From the NCBI GenBank assembly GCA_039602395.1, contig JBCNJP010000226.1, positions 1 through 64,000 of the forward strand: a stretch of 64,000 nucleotides of DNA. Direction: 5' to 3'. A program made the position numbers and the translations under genes. Origin of the DNA: Deinandra increscens subsp. villosa (lineage: Eukaryota > Streptophyta > Magnoliopsida > Asterales > Asteraceae). Shown piece after piece: positions 40,940 to 52,814 of the stretch. The notes under the pieces were generated by a model. That model was not told where the DNA came from and ran no database searches. It saw nothing but the letters and a program-made list of their open reading frames with translations. Each line of letters begins with the position of its first letter. Within the stretch, counting starts at the first letter, position 1.

Positions 40940-43900
40940 AATGATATTTAAGCTCATTCATTAATTTTTCAAATTAACATAGTGAATCAAATCTAGTCTT
41001 ATAGATATCTCTTACAATCCATACATTATAAATAAACCAAAGAACAACTATAATAAGAGTTAGTGAAAAAATTAATGTCAATGTTGTACGAACCATGAAA
41101 ACCACTCATTGTATTACACTTTATGATATCTTTTATGTTCCAACATTATTTGGAACTTATTATCATTACAAGTAAGACATTGACGGTCATAAGGTTTCAC
41201 ATGGCCATGACAAGGTCACAATTACCTTAAACACTTAAAGTTGTCGGTTATAATTGTTTAGTTGTGTTCATGTTGATTGAAATCTTTATAACTTATAACT
41301 AGATGATTCAAGTTCACAATCTCTGTTATCATATAAATTTGAACTTAACGAAGATAATATATGTATAAGGGAATAAACAAGGTGCCACTAAGAATTCTAA
41401 CTTACCAAAACTCAAACATATCAGTGGCTCTTATCCCAAAATGGAATATGTGGGCATAAAACATTTATCACTCATGAAATTGATTACTTATTCTTGCATT
41501 TATTCAAGAAAGAACATATTTCTCACATAAAACTTTTAGGGACAAAGTTGAAAATCAACTTGACCATTATATAAAAGTTGTGAGATTTGATATAAAAAAT
41601 AAAATACTAAGATTGACATACAAATATTGGTAATGCTCGCAGTCTATTAGTAAGGACCATAGTAGTGTGAACTAGTAATCATGTCTGGTACTTCTCAGCA
41701 GCATCATTAAGCTTAGATGATACAAGTATCCTTATAGACATGATAATAAGTATGTCATCTAAAGTCTTACATCTCTCCCTATGGGCCAACTCTAAAAAGA
41801 CATCAACTCATATACTAAATAAGGATACTTAATTTGTCCCTAAAAGTTCATTTTAAAATTTGGAGAGGAAGGCAACTAAGTGTAAAACATATGATTATAG
41901 CCAAATCTTAAAAAATCCTCAACATAAGAAACTTGACATGAAATCCTATGTCATTTCCTTATTAGATTCTATTAATCTTCATCAGTCACACATGTGACTA
42001 GCACTAAGCATGCTAAGTTCCTAAGGAATTCTAAGGTCATTGAGAGTAGTAAAAGTCCTTATCCATGACTTGCCTAAAGTACAAGAGGCAGGGGGAGAGA
42101 CAAAGCTAGATTTTAACTCCGATTACACCTCTTGCACGCCACACTCCCATAACACTGCACCACTTCCGCATTAGAAAATAATGTTACTTCTAATATACCT
42201 GACTTAAATACTTAAGAGGAAATCTATGAGACTATATTTGCTTCAACCCGCTAGATCTAGCTTAGTTGGTCATCAAGGCATGATTTGCCTATTAATTTTG
42301 ATAATTATTTAACCTACCTTAATAAAGCTTATACGGATATTGGAAATATTATTGATCCTATCTCTTATACTAAATCCATTAATAGCGATCAATCTTCAAA
42401 TGGAATAAAGCTCTCATTAATGAGCTTAATTCCCTAAATCAGAATAGATTTAGAAGTTTAGTTTTTCATAACTAGACTGAAAACCAAAAGGAGAAGTTGG
42501 AAGCTATAAAACATGGTTGGTTTCTAAAAGCTATACTTAAATAAGAGTGACATTTAATGTACTTTAAAATATCTTTCCCTAATACTCACTCAACATAAAG
42601 GCATGTTCCTCAAATAGACTGAAGGTTTTAAGCCTGAAAGTTAAGAGCACTTAGTCTTTTAGATGAGTAAATCCATATAAAGGGTTAAAACAAGCAAACT
42701 TACAAGTGAAACTTAAAGTTTGATGAAATTATAATTGTAACTATTCTTCATCAAGAATAAGTGAATTTATGAACCTACCTCAAGATGAGTGGGAACAACT
42801 AATACGGTACTTGCCCTTATATACACTCTTGTAGGCAAGAGTTAAACTAGTCTTGTTGCATGAGTCAAAGTGGCTTATTCCAACGTAATTTTGACATTAA
42901 AATCTTGGAGATGTTTCTTATAGAATAAGCATTGAGATACACCAAGATCAACCAAACAAGACATTATTTAGTCTCATAAGGCTTAACTGTGTGTTTACAC
43001 ATTACAACATGCAGTGTTGCTCTTAGTCTGTAACTCTAGTAAGTAAAGAAGATTAATAGTGGATGTTCAAATAAGTAAATAATATTTATATCTTATGCTT
43101 TATTAGTTAGAAGCCTTACGTATGTTCAAGTCTGTACTCGTTTAGATATTTCCTACATTGCTGAAATACTGGAATGATGTAAATACATATCTGGTTTAGT
43201 TCATTATAAAGCATCTAAGATGGCATTCCAGTATCTATAAGAAACGAAAGACTGTAATTTAAACTATAGAAGAAGTGAAACTTAAAAGTTGTTGACTATT
43301 CATAATTTTGACTTTGTTGTAGTCAAATGAATAAAAATGTCAATTTTGGGGTATATTATCATGTAGGAGTCATAAGAAACTGATAACACAACCTAAGTTA
43401 TTATGACATGATATGTTTGTCACTAAACGTTGTTGGTAATTTATCAGTAGACTCATAATTTAGTAACTCCAATATAACATACTAAAGACTCATTGTGATA
43501 AAGCCAGTTACCTTAATTTCTCAAGCAGTAACAGTTTGAGTGGAGCTGCATTAAATTTTTGATACAAGATTATTGTTCATTTAAGAACAAGTAGAGGAAA
43601 CTAATTAGTCCTTGTGTTGAGAACATTCATGATATACTTAAGGATCTTATAACTAAAGGTCTATCCTCTTAAGTCTTTTCTAAGAGCTCATAATAAAGAC
43701 AGGGTTTACTAATGACCAAGCATATTATACTATGAAAGACTAATTATTAATTTTTCCTCGTTCGTTTTGATTTGTTGTCTCTAAATATGTTATGCATGTC
43801 TAACGGGACATATAGATAGTTTGTGTCCAAATAAACATCAAGGGCTTAATTGTCATTTGATCCTAAAACTAAGTTGAGTTATATATTGGGATTGTAGTAA

Positions 43901-44445
43901 ATTAATGGGGAGCTTGAGTTGGATAATCAATTCTATATATGACTGTATTTCTCTGCTACATTTTTGGTTCAAAATTGAAATGAGTATTAACTTCTGATTA
44001 GACTTACTAATAACTCATTATAAATGATCACTAGGCCAAGTGGGAGAATGTTAGACATGACTAACTTGTGGCCCAAGTCATCATTTATTCTTAAATGATC
44101 ATTGACATAAATAACTCCCTTGTTTCCTAATTGACATTTATTCGATGGGCATAATTGCCCTTACTAGAACTAATTAGGGTTTCCCCTTGGGTGTATATAA
44201 TATATATAGAGGTACTAGGGAGAGAATAAACACCACCATATCACCATATCTAAATCGTGGCCTCCTCTCTCCCTCTCTATAATTCGTGGGTCTTCCACCT
44301 TAGTCATCCTAACCATACATCCTAAACGGAGAACTCGATCAGTGGCTTCATGGAATCCTTCAGCATCACTAAGGTTGTTGTGCTATCAAGTAATCATTAA
44401 TTTTATGTCGTGTTTATACTATCATGTTAGAGGAATCGTCCAACA
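40940..44445 (+). mobile_element. Strongly decayed Copia-type element
   Basis: The right end is a clear 3' LTR (44049-44445) preceded by the purine tract AAGTGGGAGAA. Just upstream, about 43570-43700 reads DILKDLITKGLSS with stops, matching the conserved C-terminus of Copia RNase H (…LADPLTKGLP…). The remaining 2.5 kb is full of stops and unrecognisable. No 5' LTR was found, so it is old and truncated or very diverged. Confidence 0.5.
44049..44445 (+). repeat. 3' LTR of the decayed Copia-type element
   Basis: TGTTAGACATGACTAAC ... ATCGTCCAACA, about 397 bp, with a TATA-like GTGTATATAATATATATAG at 44192 placed as expected for the U3 promoter. Confidence 0.65.
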
Positions 44446-44978
44446 CAGAGATCAAGTTGGATCGGACATAGGCTTAAAAACTGGTGATATATGATTTGTT
44501 ACGTTTGTTGTGTTTCTGTAAATGCCAACTCATACGCTGGCTGGACGATGTACGATGCGATGGGTGTGGCCGTAGGTTACGTCGGGGCCTAGTTTAAGCC
44601 TTATTTTTTTTTTTTTTTTTTTGATGAATGGGTTGGGGTGTTTATGTGTCAGCTCACTTCGTTTTTCATAATTAACATGGTGGTGTATGCTTTCAGGTCT
44701 TGGGTCGTTTTTCGATTGACGAATGTGATGTGGAGTTGGCGTGATCGGATCTGACGCTCATGTTAATCAAAACAATGGTCTGTAAATTTGAAGGTTCAAT
44801 TAACTTGTTTTGTGAATAAGATTTATGTTTGTATGAATTACAAATTTTGTCATTTATATTCACAGCGATTTCAAGTTTTGTCTATAAACTATGGTAAGTA
44901 TACTCAATGTCTTTTGGATTTTAAATGGGACATAAAATTCTATTGTTCTATGTTGTATATCATTTAATTAAAACCAGG
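44446..44978. other. Intergenic DNA, no gene seen
   Basis: A 20-T run at about 44607. No coding or repeat structure could be assigned. Confidence 0.4.
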
Positions 44979-45470
44979 TGTTACAGACGGAGCTAATAGA
45001 TTTGCCTTTGATTGCTCGAGGGAAAACTTTCAAGGGGTCACCCATCTCTAGATTGGTATAGCTTAAGCATGCTTAATCGTGAAGTTCTCATCTCATAATA
45101 GTCAATACATCCAACATAAATTAATGATATATGGGGTGAGACATTCCTTATGAACCCGACATCCATCATGTCCAAGTCTATGTGAGATTTGCCTAGGTGT
45201 TATAACCCCCCCCCCCCCCCCCCCCCTCCCCCCCCCCCTCCCCAGGCTCATCGATGAGGTTTATCTCACTATCCCAATCTGATATGTGGAATTTGTATAA
45301 GGTGTCCCCCTTAATAGCATCGACTACTCATCATCCTTGATGAGGTTTGCACCCACCATCCCGAATGGCACAAGTATGTCTCTAATTCCATTTGTAACAT
45401 CTTGCCTTTCATACCAACCAATATTTCCTGCTTTGCTCGTATATAAGTGTTGGATTTAGGTGTCCAGACC
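44979..45470 (-). mobile_element. Cassandra-like TRIM with 5S-rRNA-like LTR, copy 2
   Basis: The 3' LTR spans 44979-45206. On the minus strand it contains ATTAAGCATGCTTA and GAGATGGGTGACCCCTTG in the order and spacing of the 5S rRNA box A (TTAAGCGTGCTT) and box C (GATGGGTGACC) regions, followed by a CCCTCGAGCAA tail close to the 5S end. A G-rich purine tract (about 45206-45243) precedes it. The internal region is about 150 bp. A degraded primer site (TGGAATTAGAGAC) follows a 5' LTR end TGTTACA (left edge 45393). It is the better-preserved of the two copies and non-coding. Confidence 0.75.
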
Positions 45471-45582
45471 CGACTAAATCAAGTACCCGACCCGGTCAAG
45501 ACCCGTAAGAGTTACACCGGAGGCAACGGGTATTAAAGACCGCTTACCTATATAACCGGCGAATTCGCAGAAAGATTAATTA

Positions 45583-46082
45583 NNNNNNNNNNNNNNNNNN
45601 NNNNNNNNNNNNNNNNNNNNNNNNNNNNNNNNNNNNNNNNNNNNNNNNNNNNNNNNNNNNNNNNNNNNNNNNNNNNNNNNNNNNNNNNNNNNNNNNNNNN
45701 NNNNNNNNNNNNNNNNNNNNNNNNNNNNNNNNNNNNNNNNNNNNNNNNNNNNNNNNNNNNNNNNNNNNNNNNNNNNNNNNNNNNNNNNNNNNNNNNNNNN
45801 NNNNNNNNNNNNNNNNNNNNNNNNNNNNNNNNNNNNNNNNNNNNNNNNNNNNNNNNNNNNNNNNNNNNNNNNNNNNNNNNNNNNNNNNNNNNNNNNNNNN
45901 NNNNNNNNNNNNNNNNNNNNNNNNNNNNNNNNNNNNNNNNNNNNNNNNNNNNNNNNNNNNNNNNNNNNNNNNNNNNNNNNNNNNNNNNNNNNNNNNNNNN
46001 NNNNNNNNNNNNNNNNNNNNNNNNNNNNNNNNNNNNNNNNNNNNNNNNNNNNNNNNNNNNNNNNNNNNNNNNNNNNNNNNNN
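45583..46082. other. Assembly gap, 500 N
   Basis: Exactly 500 N. Sequence on both sides looks like parts of an LTR retroelement, so the missing piece is probably repetitive. Confidence 1.
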
Positions 46083-47320
46083 CGTGGCATCTCAATTCTC
46101 GCTGAGATGTTGCCTGTGCGTCTTTAAAAATCGTGGGTCAGTAGAAACCGGAGTCGAATACTTTCCTCGCTGTGTTGTTGGCGGCATTATGTCCTTTAGA
46201 GAAAGGGCCATGTTCAATATAGAATACACAATTCATTAACCAATTAATAAAAACATAACTTTTACTTCATAAATGCATCCGTAAACAAAAATGATACAAA
46301 TTTGGATTAGAACATGGTTGGATTCGTCTCGCCTAAGCGATACGATAAGTTTAGCCAACCATATTCATGTTCAAACAATAACAAGACTTAATCAAACAAG
46401 AATTCATAGCTAAGGCTAAGATTGAACACAATACCAAAACGATGCTTGAAATGATGAAAAATGAAGATCTCGACTCGTCGAATGCTTCAAGTTTTCGAAT
46501 GCTTCAAAGAACTCGACTTCTAGCTCCCCTTTTGCTCCAAGATGTGTTATGAATGCTGGAAATTGACCCTCTATATATAGGGGTCAAATTCTAAAAATTT
46601 CCAAAATTGGTACAAGTCGTGTAATGGGTCTCACGGCTCAGGCCAAGTCGTGAGATGGCTTGTTCTTGGTGACGATGCTTGCGATCTGGCATCTGGCTTG
46701 GTGGTTGTCGATTACATGGTGTTGAAGGATCTCGGGTGATTTGCGCTGTCGGGTATAGGGTGTGGATGCAAGCCCGTGTGGCTTGAAATCTTAATCATCC
46801 GGCTTGGCTCTTCTCGGTGACACTTGACCCGGCTTGGCTTCCTGATCACACGGCTTGTGACCATCCCAGGTGATTTTCACGTTTTTGCCTCGTTCCTCTT
46901 GCCGACTCCATTTTAACCTGAAAACTAATGATATTAATTAGAAGTATATTTCATTTAACGTTTTCAAGGTTAATCTCACATTTTTGACCCGAAACCCACC
47001 ATTATTTTATATCGGTTTTCACACACATAAAAGCTAACTCTAGTCTTGTTGCTTCAAGTTGACAAATTGTAAGATTGAAATTATAACCTAGCCTCGTTGA
47101 TACACAAACAAGCAAACTGAATTGGACCTACATTTAGGGAGGGATATCTTCTGCCTGAAAAACCTACAGTTAAACTTAACACGTTTGTTTGTATAAAAAA
47201 GTTTAAACATGAATTATGTTATCAATTCATGTTAATACTCTGGTTAGATTACAGTTAGTCATTTTGTTCAAAAATCAAGTGCAGTTATATATGTTTCTCT
47301 AATTCTGCCTTTTCTTTTTC
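46083..47320. other. Probable LTR-element flank, then upstream intron or promoter DNA of the J-domain gene
   Basis: 46190-46990 has retroelement-LTR character, including a minus-strand TATA-like CCTATATATAGAGGG (about 46573). No boundaries were found. Earlier exons of the gene at 47330 should lie here or in the gap, but I could not identify one. Confidence 0.3.
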
Positions 47321-47329
47321 TTGCAATAG

Positions 47330-47954
47330 GTCGAGGACAACACCATACACGGATGATGAGATTAAGGTAAATGCAATTATTTGGTGTTTGCATCTGCCTG
47401 TCTTTTTATGATAATATTTCACTTACATTATAGTTTGTTTCCTTGCAGGTAAAATCATTTATTGATTTTTCAGAAGATATTAATTACGGAAAAAATTAAT
47501 AAACAGTGTATATCACATAAAGCTACAAGAACAAATTTCATCTAAAAAAAATACATTTTGCCAACTATTAACCATTTGAATTATTATTGTCAATAACAAA
47601 TCTAAACACTAAGGGGTGGCCGGGTGGTTGTTACTTGTTATGCTAATTTCTTTTTAAAATGAAAAATGCCTGAAATTAAAATTTGGTTTTGAGGACCCTA
47701 AATGGGTTGGTTTTACATGATGCAGACTGCATTTCGAAGCAAGGCGAAGCAGTATCACCCTGATCAAAATCAAGAAAACAAAGGTGTCCACTTTTATGAT
47801 GCTTTCATTTAGGATGTTTAATTGTTTTTTATTTAAGAAATTGTTATGAATTTAAGGATGTTTGGTGTTGTTTGCAGAGGTAGCTGAAGCAAGGTTCAAG
47901 GAAATTATGACTTCTTATGAGGCTATAAAATCTGAAAGAAAGAATAATCTGTAG
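47330..47954 (+). CDS. J-domain (DnaJ-like) protein, 3' exons
   Basis: Three exons join in frame: 47330-47366 (after a TTTCTTGCAATAG acceptor, before GTAAAT), 47726-47783 (GATGCAG acceptor, GTGTCC donor) and 47878-47954 (TTTGCAG acceptor, ending TAG). The product reads PYTDDEIKTAFRSKAKQYHP, then DQNQENKEVAEARFKEIMTS, then YEAIKSERKNNL: helix II, the invariant HPD tripeptide and helix III of a J domain, ending shortly after it, as in small plant J proteins. HPD stimulates Hsp70 ATPase, so this is a likely co-chaperone. The first exon(s), including the start and any transit peptide, are missing: upstream of 47330 or in the gap. The gene may be intact beyond what I can see. Neighbours give no functional hint. 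Confidence 0.8.
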
Positions 47955-48300
47955 ATTATTGCATATGCGGGAATAGAACTGCAGTAGGTATCAAGTTTCT
48001 TGGGTGTAATTATTTTTATTTATTTGTTTCATCATTGTATTTGTTTTGTGTTGTTAAACTAGTGATGAAGATTTATAGGTTATAGAGGTACAATAGGGGT
48101 TGCCAGGTCGGACACAAAACTAAGTATTTCATAGTTTTGGTGTTATTAGCAGAAAGTGAGAATACATTAGAATAAATTTATTGCATAAATTGTTACACAT
48201 TACTCTAAATTTGGTTATTTTGAGATTTTAGTCTTCCACATCTGATATGATGTGCGACACATTGTATGGGACATGTTTTCCATCTTATTTTAGACCCTAC
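47955..48300. other. 3' flank of the J-domain gene, no other gene
   Basis: AT-rich, likely the 3' UTR and terminator region. No feature was assigned beyond that. Confidence 0.4.
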
Positions 48301-48304
48301 TTTA

Positions 48305-48609
48305 AGGTGGCGTTTGGTTTGTGTAATGTAATGAAATTAAAATTATAAAGTTTTCTTATAAGTCGTGTTTAGTTGGGCAGCGAATGAATTTGAAACGTAA
48401 TGTATTCATTAGTTCAGTGAGATTTAGTACTATTTCAACATTCATTAGAAATCATTCACTTTAATGAAAGAAAGTTATATGACCTCAAATTTTATTGATT
48501 AAAAGAATTTATTCCAACTTAAATTTATTTATAACCCATCTAAGTATAATTTTAAAATGAAAACTTTACAATTTCAGTTCTATCGCATTTTACAAACCAA
48601 CGCCCCCCT
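48305..48609. mobile_element. MITE with GGCGTTTGGTTTGT termini
   Basis: About 305 bp. The left end GGTGGCGTTTGGTTTGTGTA and the right end (complement GGGGGCGTTGGTTTGTAAAA) match over nearly 50 bp, including a shared ATTATAAAGTTTTC / ATTGTAAAGTTTTC. Flanks CTACTTTA / TTACTTTA form a probable 8-bp target duplication (7 of 8), suggesting hAT. Non-coding. Confidence 0.7.
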
Positions 48610-49026
48610 CTTACTTTATTTTTAGATGTTGATTGTTTCTGTGATGTGTGGCACATTAAAAAAAACTGTGACAATAAACATTGTTTCATGAGTGTTTTCA
48701 AAGTTTGTACCCACTTGATTCACTCATAAATTTGGTTTACCGTAAAGGTGTGGTGGTAGAGTCCCGAAAGGGACCAAAAGTGCGGCGAAGAGGGGGTTCG
48801 TAGTGTTCCAACAATGACCACGATGCCATGTCATCAAACTACGGTCTGCAATTTTAGTATTACGTCTTAAAGTATCTTCGGTTTTGATTAGGTTTGTAAA
48901 CGGGCAGAGTCGTGCTCGGGCTTGGCTTCTTAATTTTCTATGAGCTGAAATGTTAAGCTTGAGGTTAAAAGTTGAGCTGACCCAACTCGTCGAGCCAACT
49001 ACTTTATTTTTAAACTTTATAGAAAA
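48610..49026. other. Intergenic DNA; possible GCTCGGGCTCG element end
   Basis: About 48895-48990 (GTTTGTAAACGGGC, GCTCGGGCTTGG, GACCCAACTCGTCGAGCC) and 50640-50700 (CCAGCCACGAGCCG, GCTCGGGCTCGTC) look like opposite ends of one palindromic hAT-type element that encloses the next two features. Termini were not resolved. Confidence 0.35.
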
Positions 49027-49505
49027 CTAATCAAGTTTGTCTATTGTTCCACTAAAGTCATTCAAATTTTTTTTGTCCCTAAACTCCTAAAGTCACTTAA
49101 CTTTCATTAGGTGTTAAAACTAGGTACCTATTTTGTTTTTATAAATTTTAAGTTATAAAATTAAGTGAGACAATAAAAGATATATAATATTGAATAATAC
49201 TTATTGATTATTTTTTCTTTTTATCATTTCACTTAAATGGAACAATTTCAAAACTTATTTATGATTTAGTAATTTTTGTTTCGTACCTCCTATTACAATT
49301 ACCTCCCATTTCAAGCTAATTTAAAAAAAAATCATCAAATATTAACCAATCTTCATATATCTTTTACTTTCCCCACTTAATTTTATAAAAACTTAAAATT
49401 TTATAAAAATGAGTATCTCATTGAAACACCTAATGAAAGTTGAGTGACTTTAGATGGATAAAAAAAGTACAAGTGACTTTACTAGAACAGTTGAAAAACT
49501 TGATT
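49027..49505. mobile_element. Fold-back MITE
   Basis: Inverted repeats of about 150 bp: TAATCAAGTTTGTCTATTGT...AACTTTCATTAGGTG on the left and its complement (CACCTAATGAAAGTT...AAACTTGATTA) on the right. Non-coding. No target duplication was recognised; it directly abuts the following MULE. Confidence 0.65.
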
Positions 49506-49516
49506 AATATTCTGTA

Positions 49517-50551
49517 GAGTAAATTACACAGAAGGTCCTTTATGTTTTATATAAATTTCAGATTAGGTCCTTTAAGTAAAGTTGTTACACCCGACATCCT
49601 TTATGTTTTAAACATTTTTCATGGAAGGTCCTTTATCATTAACGGAGTTAAAGAACATCGTTAGCTCAGGGACAGTTTTGTCATTTTATAAAATCTTTTA
49701 ATAAAAAGATTAAAATCGAAAATCCTATTTAATATTAAAACAACCTGTTCGCTCTTTTCTCAATCGACGATGATCAGATCTGAATCCACCGGAAGCACTC
49801 CACCCCTACTCATTCTGCAACCTTCAATCTGCACCAGCAAGCATGACAATTTTTTGGCGGTGACGTCACCAAGTTTAACCGCCAGGTGGAGAGGAGTGTC
49901 GCGATTGGGGACGTCATGGGCTCATGGCTTTTAGCGTTAGACTGTGTGAGTATTTCGTAACGTCAATTGCCGCCATGAATGAGCTAAAGCTCGTAAAGAC
50001 ATCGAAATCCTAATTAACCATCAGAAAGTTGAAATTAACACGAATTGGATCGCGAATCTTAGAAATTAACCCTAATTATGCACTAAAATCAACTGAGTCC
50101 CCACCACAATAAAAGAAATATTATACTGCGAAAGCCTTGCTATACAATCCAAATCAGACAACAACCAAAACATACATGTGGAGAGGTGAGGTTTAAAAAT
50201 AATTTAACATTTATTTCCAAACATTTACAGAAATCTTTTGGGAATCGGAGGCTATAAAACTCAAAGCCGGCCATTGAAGCAACGGGCGAAGAAGACGATG
50301 TGGGTAAACAGAAAGAAAGCATTTAATGTTTTAATATTAAATAGGATTTTCAATTTTAATCTTTTTATTAAAAGATTTTATAAAATGACAAAACCGCCCC
50401 TGAGCTAACGATGTTTTTAACCCCGTTAGTGATAAAGGATCTTATATGAAACATGTTTAAAATATAAAGGATGTCGGATGAAACAACTTTACTTAAAGGA
50501 CCTAATCTGAAATCTGTATAAAACATAAAGGACCTTCTTCGTAATTTACTC
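49517..50551. mobile_element. Pack-MULE-like element with captured ankyrin gene fragment
   Basis: 1,035 bp with a perfect 9-bp target duplication TATTCTGTA (49508-49516, 50552-50560), the Mutator hallmark. Terminal inverted repeats of about 225 bp start GAGTAAATTAC and carry AGGTCCTTTATGTTTTAT-like sequence. The unique middle (about 49743-50325) is not transposon sequence but includes a fragment of a host ankyrin-repeat gene on the minus strand (next feature). No transposase. Confidence 0.88.
49793..49976 (-). pseudogene. Captured ankyrin-repeat gene fragment (ANKRD13-like)
   Basis: From ATG at 49976 the minus strand reads MAAIDVTKYSHS, then after a deletion DVPNRDTPLHLAVKLGDVTA, a classic ankyrin repeat (DTPLHLAV.LGD..A), then in a shifted frame ML.GAD and LQNE.GWSA with stops where Trp and Gln would be. 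The order resembles the N-terminus of plant ankyrin proteins with a GPCR-chaperone domain (MEDLTKY.HSP… DRRDVPNRDTPLHLAV… AAGADWSLQNEQGWS). Only this exon-like piece is present, and stops and frameshifts make it non-functional as protein; a regulatory RNA role is conceivable but unproven. Confidence 0.7.
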
Positions 50552-50560
50552 TATTCTGTA

Positions 50561-51420
50561 AAAGTTACCCATTTTTAAAATAGTTTTTTTATTACTATTA
50601 CAAACATTAATATATATGAAAATATAAACTAGTCAAATGAACAAACCAGCCACGAGCCGACCTGACCTTAGCTCGGGCTCGTCATGGAGCTGGTTTAGAA
50701 TGAGGGATTGTATATGTCTGGCTCGGCCCGGTTAGACCTAACCACTGACTCGGTCCTGGTCAGCGTTTTTGTTTTCCCCAAAATTCGTTTGACTGTTCAG
50801 CAAAAATACATATGGGTCATAGGTTGCTGACTCTGTGACTGTCAGCACCAAATCAAACAGTCTGACCGGTCAAAACCTCCGATCGGCCATACAATCAAAT
50901 AGCCCCTAAGTTCATCAACACCAAATCAAACGATCTGACCGGTCAAAACCTCCGACCGACCATACAATATATCAAACAGCCCCTAAAAAGATGTGAATAC
51001 TCTAAGATATTGCAAACAAAGTATGTATAAATTAGATTATGTGTCCCAATAATACGTTCCACACCTAAAAAAAAGTTGGAGCTACAAATAAACATGGTAA
51101 AATATACTCGCATGTTGTCAAGCTAGACCGGCATAGAACATTCATATCATGTCAGATTCAAAAGAAGAGTCCATATTAACATGTCAAATATAAAAATAAA
51201 AACAATGATTATTTTCCAAAAAAGAAAATGCAACCTCTAACCAAACATATAGCAAATTATGAGGTTGAAACACCTTTGCTTCTCAAGAAAAAAGTTACAT
51301 AAATGGGATCAGAAGACTCCATATTTAACAATCTAAAGGCATAGAAAAAAACATGACCTGGTACAATAACATTCATATTAGAGATTGTCATAATAAGCAT
51401 GTAGGAAATGTTTGAAATTA
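50561..51420. other. Intergenic DNA with a tandem duplicate, no gene
   Basis: A unit containing ACCAAATCAAAC..TCTGACCGGTCAAAACCTCC occurs twice (about 50847-50915 and 50927-50990), with TTTGATTGTATGG-type ends typical of MITE termini. The rest is AT-rich. Confidence 0.5.
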
Positions 51421-51424
51421 ACTT

Positions 51425-51914
51425 ACCTTCCACCGACAAACGGAACACCCTTTCTTGAACCAGCAGGGACCTCTCCTTTTAAACCAGGAATAATGTCAGT
51501 CGTTAGCTTAACAAAAATAAATGCAAGAGAGAATAAGTAATAATTTGAACTAACCTAAAAAGTGTGTGGGCATTTTGTAATTACAACGTCATTACATTCG
51601 GTATATCAAAACCCATGAAAGTGACTCCAATTGCTCCGGTTCTTAAAAGTTTGGTCCATTATAGTATTTGATACCATATCCAGCTAGGAAACCCGAAGAA
51701 GCCATGAAGCTCTTGCCCACTCTGAAACTATAGATTATAGATTAGAACAAAATTAAAAGCATGATTGTGTAGAGGATGAGAATGCTTTCATAACCATACA
51801 CATGTTTAATAGAAGTGTGGATGTATTTTTATGTTTTGTCTTACCTTAGAGATATATAAAAACCTTTCCCATGAGCCAAATAATCCCACATTGTGCCTTC
51901 ATACCTTGAGACAA
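51425..51914 (-). pseudogene. Exon-like fragments resembling a MORN-repeat protein
   Basis: A minus-strand exon at about 51844-51914 reads RYEGTMWDYLAHGKGFYIS with a GTAAGAC donor, matching the MORN consensus YEG.W..G..HGKG.Y and the corresponding segment I recall from plant TIC100-type proteins. Next come 51601-51727 with scattered matches (YGIKYYNG; GVT...FDIPNV in another frame, with a stop) and 51430-51485 reading DIIPGLKGEVPAGSRKG with a GTAAGTT donor. Stops and frame changes imply a decaying gene or a captured fragment. Identification as TIC100-like (a plastid protein-import component) is tentative. Confidence 0.35.
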
Positions 51915-52814
51915 TTCAAGAAAAGGCAAATAAATCTTAAAATTAAATTTCATATATGCATAATGTAGAGTAAAATAAAGACTATGTTAATGAGATGTGC
52001 AATAAAAACCCTATGTTAAGTGTTCTTTGATCTTTAGTCAAGACCAAATTTTCTTAGGAAATAATTAAAATTTATTCCAAAAATTCTAATTCAAACTACA
52101 ATGAAATTAAGGCTAGTAATACCAGGTTATTTCTTTCTCAAAAGTCAAATATGGGCCCTTCTTGGAACCCTTGATCTGGATTTTATACTTACTATTTGAT
52201 CAATAAACAAGCAAGAAGACCCGCCCGCATTGCAGGGCGAACGACCGCCTTTCAAAGTAAAATTAGAGTCGTGCGTTGCAGCCGGAGCATTAATATATTT
52301 GACACATTAGATAACCAAGAAATTGTCATAAAGTCAAACACTATAGTCAAATGTCCACTTAATCATATACAACCATGCACATTGAAGAAACCATATTTAA
52401 ACAAAATATGTGTAAATATATGCATCTTCTAGTTTGGTTGAAAGAGCCTAAATTTGCAGCAAAAGAGTGACTTCTAAGATTCTATTTACTACTTTTTAAA
52501 ATCAACAAACAAGCATAGGTGTTTCTATGTTAACATGGTTTATAAATTATAATTATAGATAATGAACTGAATAAATTCAGTTAAAGCAAAACAGTTCAAA
52601 AGTGCATTATATTATTTTATTAAAAAAATGTGTTTTGTATCGCAAATAAGAGTAACTACTCACATAAAGTAAAATGAGAGTGTCCAAAAAAAAAAAAGAA
52701 AAAAAAAAGACCTTTTCCAAGTAAATAGTATTCAACATATAATGCTTAAATCCTCCCAAAAGGAAGAACGGTAACAAACTTTGTGTTCGCACTCCCGATT
52801 ATAAAAATGGGAAT
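51915..52814. other. Downstream flank of the kinase-PP2 gene, no gene
   Basis: AT-rich. A GC-richer block at about 52215-52290 (CCCGCCCGCATTGCAGGGCG) stands out but matches nothing I recognise. Confidence 0.4.

Noticed and set aside
45005..45100. Possible genuine 5S rRNA gene
   Set aside because: Similarity to 5S is partial and diverged, and it sits inside an LTR with an adjacent primer site and purine tract, so it is a Cassandra-type LTR rather than an rRNA gene.
45548..46095. Open frames running across the second N block
   Set aside because: Same artefact of the 500-N gap.
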